The notes under the pieces: model-generated | The model's input: the letters and a program-made list of their open reading frames with translations, nothing else | The model's database searches: none | Told to the model about the DNA's origin: nothing | Shown here: piece by piece, positions 1 through 5,540 of the stretch | How positions within the stretch are numbered: position 1 is the first letter of the stretch | Layout: each line of letters begins with the position of its first letter | Program-made: the position numbers and the translations under genes | Origin: Caulobacteraceae bacterium | GTDB lineage: Bacteria; Pseudomonadota; Alphaproteobacteria; Caulobacterales; Caulobacteraceae | DNA length: 8,564 nt | Assembly: GCA_025351125.1 (NCBI GenBank) | Contig: JANXWN010000170.1 | Location: forward strand, 1 to 8,564 | Direction of reading: 5' to 3'

Positions 1-749
1 TGACGGCGCAGTTGCAGCTGAACGCCCGCCCGCGCGCAGGCCGCCTCCAGCAATTGCGGCTTGAGTTGCTCGATCAACCAGGGATCCCCCTCGCCTTGAT
101 CGACCAAAAGCTCCGCGACCCGGGCGCCGTCGTCCAGCAGAGCGCAGGCGTCATAAGCCCGCCATGCCGCACGGTCGGGGCCCAAATAGCCGCTCAAGGC
201 CTTAACCCCCCACGGGCAGTTGATCGGCGACGAGATCGGCGCGAAGGCCGACACGGCGGCAAATCGGGTCGGACTTCGCAACGCCATCGTCAAGGCGCCG
301 TGCCCACCCATCGAATGGCCCAAAATACTCTGACGCGCCATGTCGGCGGGAAAATGCCCAGCGATAACATCGGGAAGTTCACGCTCCAGCCAGGATCGCA
401 TCCGAAAATGCGCCGCCCACGGCGCCTGCGTGGCGTCAAGGTAAAACCCCGCCCCCTGGCCCATGTCATAGGACGCGTCGTCGGCCACGCCTTCGCCGCG
501 CGGGCTGGTGTCGGGCGCGATCAACATCAGGCCTAGTTGCGCCGCCGCACGCTGCGGCGCGGCCTTTAGGGGAAAGTTCTCGTCGGTGCAGGTCAGGCCC
601 GCCAAACACCAAACAACTGGAAACGGCCCCTTGCCCGGCGGGGTGAAAACCGAAAACGCCATAGCCGTGGCCGTCTGCGCGCTGGCGTGCCGGTGAAAAC
701 TTTGCACGCCACCTTGGCAAGGATGGACGGATAGGGTTTCGCAGGTCAT
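1..749 (-). CDS. fghA: S-formylglutathione hydrolase, 3' end cut by window edge
   Basis: This esterase hydrolyses S-formylglutathione to formate and glutathione in the cytoplasm, the second step of glutathione-dependent formaldehyde detoxification. About 249 codons are visible and the frame is still open at base 1, after the family-typical LRRH. The nucleophile elbow GHSMGGHG holds Ser146. Asp222 sits in the DQGEGDPW segment, where the family has its catalytic Asp. The catalytic His (GYDHSYYF region) and roughly 30 C-terminal residues lie beyond the edge. Other family signatures are GLTCT with conserved Cys54, APDTSPRG at 78-85, GAGFYLDAT at 99-107 and SAFAPI at 167-172. The ATG at 749 is fixed by an in-frame TAG two codons upstream and by the normal N-terminal CxGGxQ motif. 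The Shine-Dalgarno is weak. The gene is divergent from the reductase starting at 797. Truncation is due to the window, not a mutation. The family assignment is very secure. Confidence 0.96.
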   Translation of the reverse strand, partial: MTCETLSVHPCQGGVQSFHRHASAQTATAMAFSVFTPPGKGPFPVVWCLAGLTCTDENFPLKAAPQRAAAQLGLMLIAPDTSPRGEGVADDASYDMGQGAGFYLDATQAPWAAHFRMRSWLERELPDVIAGHFPADMARQSILGHSMGGHGALTMALRSPTRFAAVSAFAPISSPINCPWGVKALSGYLGPDRAAWRAYDACALLDDGARVAELLVDQGEGDPWLIEQLKPQLLEAACARAGVQLQLRR

Positions 750-784
750 TCGCTATGCTACAGACATCGACCCGACAATTCCAC

Positions 785-790
785 AGGAAG
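785..790 (+). promoter_or_regulatory. Ribosome binding site deciding the reductase start
   Basis: AGGAAG lies six bases before GTG 797. The alternative in-frame ATG at 755 has no comparable site and would begin only five bases from the divergent fghA start codon. This site therefore favours GTG 797 as the real start. Confidence 0.6.
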
Positions 791-796
791 ACGCCC

Positions 797-1939
797 GTGA
801 CCACCGAACCGACGCCGCCGACCGGCCTGCAACTGCGATCTCTGGTGACCTCATCGGGTGAACTGCAACTCTCCCTCGCTCGCATCGCGACGCCGGAACC
901 GCGCGCCGACGAGGTCGTCATTCGCGTCGAAGCTACCCCGATCAATCCATCGGATCTGGGCCTGCTGGTCGGCGCGGCGGATATGTCCGCCGCCAAAACC
1001 TCCGGCGCCGGCGACGACGTCACTGTAACGGCCCCTATTCCCCCGCGATTGATGGGCGCGATGGGCGCCCGCGTCGATCAATCGATGCCGGTCGGCAACG
1101 AAGGCGCCGGCGTGGTGGTCAAGACCGGCGATTCCGACGCGGCCCGCGCCCTGCTCGGCAAGACCGTGGCGGCGTTCGGTGGGGCGATGTACGGGCAATT
1201 CCGCGCCGTTAAAGCCGGCGATTGCCTCGTCCTGCCGCCCGGCGCCACGCCAGCCGACGGCGCCTCGTGCTTTGTCAATCCGCTGACCGCGCTGGGCATG
1301 GTCGCCACCATGCGCATGGAGGGCCACACGGCGCTGGTCCATACGGCGGCGGCGTCGAATCTGGGGCAAATGCTCAACAGGATTTGTCTGAAGGACGGCG
1401 TCGATCTGGTGAATATCGTGCGCAATCCGGCGCAGGCCGGCTTGCTGCGCGGAGACGGCGCCAAGCACGTTGTCGATTCCAGCGCGGCGACTTTCAAGGA
1501 CGATTTGCTCGCGGCGCTGATCGCCACGGGCGCGACCATCGCCTTTGACGCGATCGGCGGCGGCAAATTGGCGGGGCAATTGCTGGCGGGCATGGAGGCG
1601 GCGGCCAACGCGACCGCCAAGGAATACAGCCGCTACGGATCGGCGATCCACAAACAGGTTTACATATACGGCGGTCTCGACACCGGCCCGACGGAATTGA
1701 ACCGCAGTTTCGGCATGGCTTGGGGGCTCGGCGGCTGGCTGCTGCCGCCGTTTCTACAGAAGATCGGCGCCGCCGAAGGGGTCAAATTGCGCGCCCGCGT
1801 CGCCGCCGAGTTGAAAACCACCTTCGCCAGCCACTACACCCGCGTGGTGTCGCTGCGCGAGGCGCTAAGCCTGAGTCACATCGCGGTCTACAACCAGCGG
1901 TCGACGGGAACCAAGTATCTGATCAACCCCGCGCTTTAG
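797..1939 (+). CDS. Zinc-less medium-chain dehydrogenase/reductase (quinone oxidoreductase / enoyl-thioester reductase-like)
   Basis: A 380-residue MDR-superfamily oxidoreductase, probably NAD(P)H-dependent and cytoplasmic; its substrate is unknown. The N-terminal GroES-like domain shows VIRVEATPINPSDLGLL (about 42-58), the position of the catalytic zinc Cys in alcohol dehydrogenases, and no Cys is there. GNEGAG is at 100-105 and NPLTALGM at 161-168. The nucleotide-binding loop is AAASNLGQ (184-191) in place of the usual AxxGxxG. About 35 residues separate the PINPSD segment from GNEGAG, so there is an insert relative to short quinone reductases. A conserved-looking region around YIYGGLDTGP (289-298) lies in the C-terminal half. 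GTG 797 is chosen because of its AGGAAG site; ATG 755 would add 14 residues. The gene is divergent from fghA and convergent with the asparaginase. It could be an enoyl-thioester reductase-like protein, and nothing in the sequence decides this. It is not the zinc-type formaldehyde dehydrogenase that normally partners fghA. Confidence 0.85.
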   Translation: MTTEPTPPTGLQLRSLVTSSGELQLSLARIATPEPRADEVVIRVEATPINPSDLGLLVGAADMSAAKTSGAGDDVTVTAPIPPRLMGAMGARVDQSMPVGNEGAGVVVKTGDSDAARALLGKTVAAFGGAMYGQFRAVKAGDCLVLPPGATPADGASCFVNPLTALGMVATMRMEGHTALVHTAAASNLGQMLNRICLKDGVDLVNIVRNPAQAGLLRGDGAKHVVDSSAATFKDDLLAALIATGATIAFDAIGGGKLAGQLLAGMEAAANATAKEYSRYGSAIHKQVYIYGGLDTGPTELNRSFGMAWGLGGWLLPPFLQKIGAAEGVKLRARVAAELKTTFASHYTRVVSLREALSLSHIAVYNQRSTGTKYLINPAL

Positions 1940-1946
1940 GCACCCG

Positions 1947-1989
1947 GCGCTAAGCGCGACTGAGATTAGTCGCCGTAAAGCCGGCTTTA
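1947..1989. terminator. Cluster of inverted repeats between convergent genes, possible bidirectional terminator
   Basis: Three inverted repeats lie in the 47-bp gap and the last asparaginase codons. GCGCT-A-AGCGC is at 1947-1957. A 6-bp stem GCGACT/AGTCGC with a 6-nt loop is at 1956-1973. The perfect 14-bp palindrome TAAAGCCGGCTTTA is at 1976-1989 and includes the asparaginase stop codon. There is no strong T-run, so termination is inferred mainly from position between converging genes. Confidence 0.35.
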
Positions 1990-2862
1990 AAACGCCGCGC
2001 ACTCGATCGAGCCATCCGCATGCAGCGCGGCGCGTTTCATGCCGGCGGAGATAAACGGCATGGCCACGGCGCCGACGGCGTCGATGGCGATCAGGCCCCC
2101 GTCGCCACCGAGCGCGCCGACCTCCGCCAGCGCCGCAGCGCTCGCGGTCGCCAAATCCTCGCCGGCAAACCGCATCCGATGGCCGATTTGGGCGGCGACC
2201 GCGGCGCGGAGGAACATCTCGCCGGCGCCCGTGCAGGAGACGGCGACGCGGTCGTCGGCCCACACCCCCGCGCCGGGGATCGGGCTGTCGCCAACGCGGC
2301 CGGGCATTTTGCCAAACACGCCGCCGGTGGAGGTCCCCGCCGCCAGGGCGCCGGTTTCGTCGCGCGCCACGCAACCGACCGTACCGGTGGCGAGGTCCGA
2401 GGCCTTTCGCCCCGCGCTACCGCCCGCATGAGTAAACCAAGCGGCGGCGTCTTCGATCCGGGCCAGGTCCTGCACGGCGGCAAAGGCGGCCGCGCCGTTT
2501 CCGGCCAGCAGGACGTGCGGGGTTTGCTCCATCACCGCGCGGGCGGCGCGGATTGGCGAAGCGAATCCGACCAGGGCGGCGACCGCGCCCGCCCGCCGGG
2601 TTGGTCCGTGCATCACGCCGGCGTCCAGCTCATAGACCCCGTCCGTATTGGGCGACGCGCCGCGTCCGGCGACATAAAATCCAGAGGCTTCCAAGTGGGC
2701 GATCGTTTCCACCACCACGTCCATCGCCGCCGCACCGGCGCGCAAGCGGTCACGGCCGGCCTCGATCAGGCCGCGCATGTGCGCCAGTTCCTTGGCGTAT
2801 TCGCGCCCGCGCAAGGGTCCGGCGCCACCGTGCAGGGCCAAGGTCAAACATTTGTTGGTCAT
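1987..2862 (-). CDS. Isoaspartyl peptidase / plant-type L-asparaginase (Ntn-hydrolase)
   Basis: A 291-residue Ntn-hydrolase of the EcAIII/IaaA type. Family members hydrolyse L-asparagine and beta-aspartyl dipeptides after self-cleavage into alpha and beta subunits. The N-terminal LHGGAG (10-15) and RGASPNTDG (67-75) are typical. GTVGCVA places the nucleophile at Thr161, where the chain should split between Gly160 and Thr161. The substrate-site motifs TSTGG (Thr179), PGRVGDSP (Arg189, Asp192) and SCTGAGE (Thr211-Gly212) are all intact, as is GGLIAID at 255-261. Length and motif spacing match the family, so the enzyme should be active. The ATG at 2862 is preceded by GGAG with five bases spacing. 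There is no signal peptide, so it is cytoplasmic. It probably acts in recycling isoaspartyl dipeptides or asparagine; the neighbours do not refine this. Confidence 0.95.
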   Translation of the reverse strand: MTNKCLTLALHGGAGPLRGREYAKELAHMRGLIEAGRDRLRAGAAAMDVVVETIAHLEASGFYVAGRGASPNTDGVYELDAGVMHGPTRRAGAVAALVGFASPIRAARAVMEQTPHVLLAGNGAAAFAAVQDLARIEDAAAWFTHAGGSAGRKASDLATGTVGCVARDETGALAAGTSTGGVFGKMPGRVGDSPIPGAGVWADDRVAVSCTGAGEMFLRAAVAAQIGHRMRFAGEDLATASAAALAEVGALGGDGGLIAIDAVGAVAMPFISAGMKRAALHADGSIECAAF

Positions 2863-2937
2863 CGTCGCTCCGTTATCTTCCGTCGGTCTCGCCCATGCGA
2901 TAGCGTCGCCGCTCGATCAAAGAAAGCGGAGGACTTC
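2863..2937. promoter_or_regulatory. Divergent intergenic region, asparaginase / quinone reductase
   Basis: These 75 bp must carry the upstream signals of both flanking genes. I can support the two ribosome sites: GGAG before the minus-strand ATG, and GGAGG at 2928-2932, five bases before ATG 2938. No clear -35/-10 pair is visible by eye. A short AGCG-TCGC-CGCT inverted repeat lies near the middle. Confidence 0.4.
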
Positions 2938-3936
2938 ATGAAGGCGATACTCAGCACGGCGCCGGGCGGCCCGGAAACCCTGCTCTTGCAGGATATCGCC
3001 GGCGCCGACGCGGGTCCGGGACAGGCCGTGGTTTCGATCAGGGCGTGCGGGGTGAACTATCCGGACTTCCTGATGATCGAAGATAAATATCAGTTCAAGC
3101 CGCCGCGGCCGTTTTCGCCGGGCAGCGAAATATCCGGGGTGGTCACGGCGATCGGGGGGGGCGTCACCGACGTCAAGGTCGGCGACCGCGTGCTCGGCAG
3201 TATCGGCAGCGGAGGGATGCGCGAGGAAATCGCCGTCGACGCCGCGCGCTTGACCGCCATTCCGGACGGCATGCCGTTTGACGAGGCCGCCGCGTTTTTG
3301 ATGACCTACGGCACATCGTATTATGCGCTGAAGGATCGCGGGTTTCTAAAGCCCGGCCAGACTCTGCTGGTGACCGGCGCGGCGGGCGGCGTCGGCTTGG
3401 CGGCGGTGGAGTTGGGCCGCGCCATGGGCGCGCGGGTAATCGCCGCGGCCTCGTCGCAACAAAAGGTCGATCTATGTCTGGCGCGCGGCGCGGATCTGGG
3501 GGTGGTATATCCCGCCGGTCCGTTTGATCGCGACGGGCAAAAAGCCTTGGCCGATCAATTCAAGCAGGCGTGCGGAGCAGACGGAGCGGACGTGGTCTAT
3601 GACGGCGTCGGCGGCGATTATGCCGAGGCGGCTCTGCGCTGCATGGCGTGGGAAGGGCGGTTCCTGGTGATCGGTTTTCCGGCCGGGATTCCGCGCGTGC
3701 CGCTCAATCTGGCCTTATTGAAAAGCTGCGATATCGTCGGGGTGTTCTGGGGCGCGGCGGTGGCGCGCGACCCGGCGGGACACCAAGCCAATATCAAAGC
3801 GTTGATGGCGCTGTACGCGACCGGCAAGATCAAACCCTATGTCTCCGAACACTTTCCGCTGGCGAGAGCCGGCGAAGCGATCAGCCACCTCGCCGGCCGC
3901 AAGGCTCTGGGCAAAGTCGTAGTGATGGTGGACTAA
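2938..3936 (+). CDS. NADPH:quinone oxidoreductase family protein (MDR superfamily)
   Basis: A 332-residue cytoplasmic reductase of the quinone-oxidoreductase branch of the MDR superfamily. Members reduce quinones or alpha,beta-unsaturated carbonyl or acyl compounds with NADPH. The N-terminal domain has the zinc-less signature RACGVNYPDFLMIEDKYQ (35-52) and PGSEISGVV (61-69). The Rossmann domain carries VTGAAGGVGLAAVELG (145-160), followed by GARVIAAASSQQK (164-176). DVVYDGVGGD (218-227) and GRFLVIGFPAG (240-250) are also typical, and the C-terminal GKVVVMVD is the usual end. ATG 2938 has a strong GGAGG site. The same frame stays open far upstream, but that part lies opposite the asparaginase and does not look like an MDR protein. 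The short-chain dehydrogenase follows after 80 bp on the same strand, so co-transcription is possible but a weak terminator candidate lies between them. The exact substrate cannot be told from sequence. Confidence 0.93.
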   Translation: MKAILSTAPGGPETLLLQDIAGADAGPGQAVVSIRACGVNYPDFLMIEDKYQFKPPRPFSPGSEISGVVTAIGGGVTDVKVGDRVLGSIGSGGMREEIAVDAARLTAIPDGMPFDEAAAFLMTYGTSYYALKDRGFLKPGQTLLVTGAAGGVGLAAVELGRAMGARVIAAASSQQKVDLCLARGADLGVVYPAGPFDRDGQKALADQFKQACGADGADVVYDGVGGDYAEAALRCMAWEGRFLVIGFPAGIPRVPLNLALLKSCDIVGVFWGAAVARDPAGHQANIKALMALYATGKIKPYVSEHFPLARAGEAISHLAGRKALGKVVVMVD

Positions 3937-3937
3937 T

Positions 3938-3966
3938 CGGACGGTGGACGTCTCGTCCGCGATTTT
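3938..3966 (+). terminator. Weak hairpin with T-run after the quinone reductase
   Basis: CGGACG (3938-3943) can pair with CGTCCG (3954-3959). Alternatively GGACG-TCT-CGTCC forms a tight 5-bp stem at 3946-3958. TTTT follows at 3963-3966. The stem is short and the T-run is brief and offset, so this is at best an attenuating terminator, just after the stop codon. Confidence 0.3.
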
Positions 3967-3977
3967 CGCTAGTGAAA
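3964..3977. promoter_or_regulatory. Near-perfect 14-bp palindrome upstream of the SDR gene, possible operator
   Basis: TTTCGCTAGTGAAA is a dyad with one mismatched pair (TTTC-N-CTAG-N-GAAA). It lies 40-53 bases before the short-chain dehydrogenase start. Its size and place suit a dimeric repressor site, but no regulator gene is in the window and the match could be chance. Confidence 0.25.
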
Positions 3978-4016
3978 TAGAGGCGGACAGAACGTTCGCC
4001 CGCAAGGGAGAAACTT

Positions 4017-4886
4017 ATGACCGGACGCTTAAACGGCAAAATCGCAATGGTTACCGGCGGATGCTCGGGAATTGGGCTGGGAACGGTGGAGCTGTTCGCC
4101 GCCGAGGGGGCGAAGGTGATCGCCGCGGATCTGCAGGACGACAAGGGCGCGATGCTTGAAGCCCGGTTTCCCGGCGCCGTGCGCTATATTCACTGTGACG
4201 TGACGGTCGAAGCCGACATCGCCGCCGCTTGCGCCTTGGCCAAGAGCGCTTTTGGCGGGTTGGACATTTTGTTTAACAACGCAGGCCACGCCGGATTGGC
4301 GGGGGGCGTGGAAACAATGACCGTCGAGGGTTGGGATGCCACCTTTGCGGTTCTGGTGCGCGGCCCGGCGGTGGGAATGAAACACGCCCGGCCGTTGATG
4401 CTTGAGCGCGGCGGCGGATCGATCATCAACACCGCCTCGATCGCCGGATTGCAGGCGGGATACGGCCCGCTGGCCTATTCCGCCGCCAAGTGCGCGGTGA
4501 TCCATATGAGCCGCTGCGCCGCCGCTGAGCTTTCACCGCACAAGATTCGGGTTAACGCCATCTGCCCTGGCCTGATCGCTACCTCGATCTTTGGCGGCGC
4601 ATTGGGCATGAACCGCGAGGGCGCTGATCAATTGGCCGCGATGGTCGCCCAGAACGGCGCGATCGCCCAGCCCATTCCTAAATCCGGCCTCCCGTTCGAC
4701 ATCGCCGCCGCCGCGCTTTTTCTGGCGTGCGACGACTCGGCGTTCGTCACCGGAACCCACATGGTGGTCGACGGCGGCATTACAATCGGCCCGCGCGGCG
4801 CGTGGGATACGACCGCGCCGTCGGTGTGGATCGATATCTTTGGGGTCAGCTTGCAGGAGATGGGGGCGGCGAACCAAGCAACATGA
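4017..4886 (+). CDS. Short-chain dehydrogenase/reductase (classical SDR) lacking the tetrad Asn
   Basis: A 289-residue NAD(P)-dependent oxidoreductase acting on a hydroxyl or keto substrate that cannot be named. The Rossmann fold shows TGGCSGIG (13-20), CDV (60-62) and NNAG (87-90). Asp38 at the end of strand beta-2 suggests NAD preference. Ser141, Tyr154 and Lys158 (YSAAK) form the catalytic core, and ICPGLIAT (182-189) is the usual PG motif. At the fourth tetrad position, where most classical SDRs read VNLxG, this protein reads VLVRG, placing Leu113 where Asn is expected. The C-terminus runs about 36 residues past VDGG, longer than many relatives. AAGGGAG at 4004-4010 lies six bases before the ATG and supports this start. 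The upstream neighbour on the same strand is the quinone reductase. The class assignment is secure; the substrate is unknown. Confidence 0.93.
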   Translation: MTGRLNGKIAMVTGGCSGIGLGTVELFAAEGAKVIAADLQDDKGAMLEARFPGAVRYIHCDVTVEADIAAACALAKSAFGGLDILFNNAGHAGLAGGVETMTVEGWDATFAVLVRGPAVGMKHARPLMLERGGGSIINTASIAGLQAGYGPLAYSAAKCAVIHMSRCAAAELSPHKIRVNAICPGLIATSIFGGALGMNREGADQLAAMVAQNGAIAQPIPKSGLPFDIAAAALFLACDDSAFVTGTHMVVDGGITIGPRGAWDTTAPSVWIDIFGVSLQEMGAANQAT

Positions 4887-4950
4887 GAAACGGCTTGACC
4901 GGCAAAACAGGTGAGCCCGCTCCGCGACCGAGCGCCCATGGGATCAACGG

Positions 4951-5199
4951 ATGCCGAAGTATTATTCAGAACTCACCGATATCATGCGAGCGCAGGGCTG
5001 TTGGCGAGTTGAAGGCGGCAAAGGCAGCCACGAGAAGTGGCGTAGCCCGATCAATGATCGTACTATCACCGTTCCGCGTTTCAAAAGCCGCCACACCGCC
5101 AATGAGGTGCTAAAGCAACTCGGCATAGCAAGAGGTTTTAGTCAGGCGACCAAGAGCTCGCGACGGGAGGCGGCGGAAAATTCGATAGGGATGGTTTGA
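4951..5199 (+). CDS. hicA: HicA-family mRNA interferase toxin
   Basis: An 82-residue protein with the HicA double-stranded-RNA-binding-like fold signature. Family toxins cleave mRNA and arrest growth until bound by their antitoxin. It begins MPKYYSELTDIMRAQGCWRV and has GGKGSHEKW with the catalytic-type His27. TVPRFKSRHTANEVLKQLGI (40-59) matches the HicA class that pairs with DUF1902 proteins. HicA proteins of this class usually end soon after the equivalent of ARGF (60-63). Here about 19 further residues follow, and most of that tail is encoded opposite the last codons of the convergent DUF1902 gene. The ATG at 4951 is 64 bp after the SDR stop and has only a weak GGGA-like ribosome site, so low-level or coupled translation is possible. 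The antitoxin candidate is on the opposite strand rather than in the same operon. Confidence 0.85.
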   Translation: MPKYYSELTDIMRAQGCWRVEGGKGSHEKWRSPINDRTITVPRFKSRHTANEVLKQLGIARGFSQATKSSRREAAENSIGMV

Positions 5200-5369
5200 T
5201 TATGAATGCCGGCGTTCGCGGCCAGCATTTCAGGCCCGAGCGCTTCCATTAACGCCTCGAATTCCGCAAGGTCGTCAGCCTCGATAACCAAGCTTGGTAT
5301 ATCGGTTTGGGAGGTCCACACAGCCGCCTCGGGGTCCCAGATCGCCTTCACATAATATGATCGTTGCAT
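5142..5369 (-). CDS. DUF1902 domain protein, probable HicB-like antitoxin
   Basis: A 75-residue protein starting MQRSYYVKAIWDPEAAVW. It continues through TDIPSLVIEADDLAEFEALM to a short IPIEF segment near the end (60-64). This is the DUF1902 / partial HicB fold, a single small beta-alpha domain without the DNA-binding region of longer HicB antitoxins. Family neighbours are often HicA toxins, and a HicA gene lies directly alongside. The likely role is binding and neutralising that toxin. It runs opposite to hicA and the two coding 3' ends overlap by 58 bp. The ATG at 5369 matches the usual family start and is preceded by TTGAG, a weak ribosome site. The same frame continues upstream to a GTG at 5483, which would give a 113-residue protein. 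Pairing with the toxin is inferred from family and adjacency. Confidence 0.78.
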   Translation of the reverse strand: MQRSYYVKAIWDPEAAVWTSQTDIPSLVIEADDLAEFEALMEALGPEMLAANAGIHNQTIPIEFSAASRRELLVA

Positions 5370-5483
5370 CTCAATAATTCCGATGAGACGACCAACGCCG
5401 CACCGTTTCCGCGCGGCCATGTGAGGCAATATCACGACGCGGCCTCGCTTTTCGTGCGCGTATTGCCTGCTCCGGACAATCAC
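5370..5483 (-). pseudogene. HicA-like C-terminal remnant, in frame with DUF1902
   Basis: The 38 codons upstream of the DUF1902 start, read in its frame, give VIVRSRQYAHEKR, then GRVVILPH, then GVGRLIGII. This resembles the second half of classic HicA proteins, which run roughly V-V-R-x-R/K-G-S-H, a V-V-x-P-x-H strand, then V-G-T-L-x-x-I/M-L. The KGSH motif is altered to RQYAH and no N-terminal half is found before the stop at 5520-5522. It may be a decayed toxin gene in the classic hicA-then-hicB order, or part of a longer fused DUF1902 protein using GTG 5483. The similarity is judged by eye and is weak. Confidence 0.3.
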
Positions 5484-5529
5484 AATCGCGGCCGGTGGCG
5501 CAAGCGTAGTGGTGAGCGCTCATATTTGC

Positions 5530-5535
5530 TACAAT
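5530..5535 (+). promoter_or_regulatory. Candidate -10 element for a leaderless desaturase transcript
   Basis: TACAAT, five of six matches to TATAAT, sits so that transcription would begin at or within a base of the desaturase ATG at 5541. That start lacks a Shine-Dalgarno. A convincing -35 is not visible, so the call is tentative. Confidence 0.25.
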
Positions 5536-5540
5536 GCCTT

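Noticed and set aside
12..536. Plus-strand open frame of 174 codons at the left end
   Set aside because: It is antisense to the well-supported fghA gene, and its product is Arg/Gly-rich with no recognisable domain.
1..749. fghA as a truncated pseudogene
   Set aside because: The missing C-terminus is due only to the window edge; every visible codon matches an intact family member.
755..796. Upstream ATG 755 as start of the reductase
   Set aside because: No ribosome site, only five bases from the divergent fghA start, and the extra 14 residues are not family-like. GTG 797 with AGGAAG is better.
2020..2937. Long open frame continuing upstream of the quinone reductase, opposite the asparaginase, as if for a 638-residue fusion protein
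   Set aside because: The translation is low-complexity Arg/Gly/Ala-rich and lies exactly antisense to a well-conserved asparaginase gene. The MDR domain starts at ATG 2938 with a strong GGAGG. It is a GC-bias shadow.
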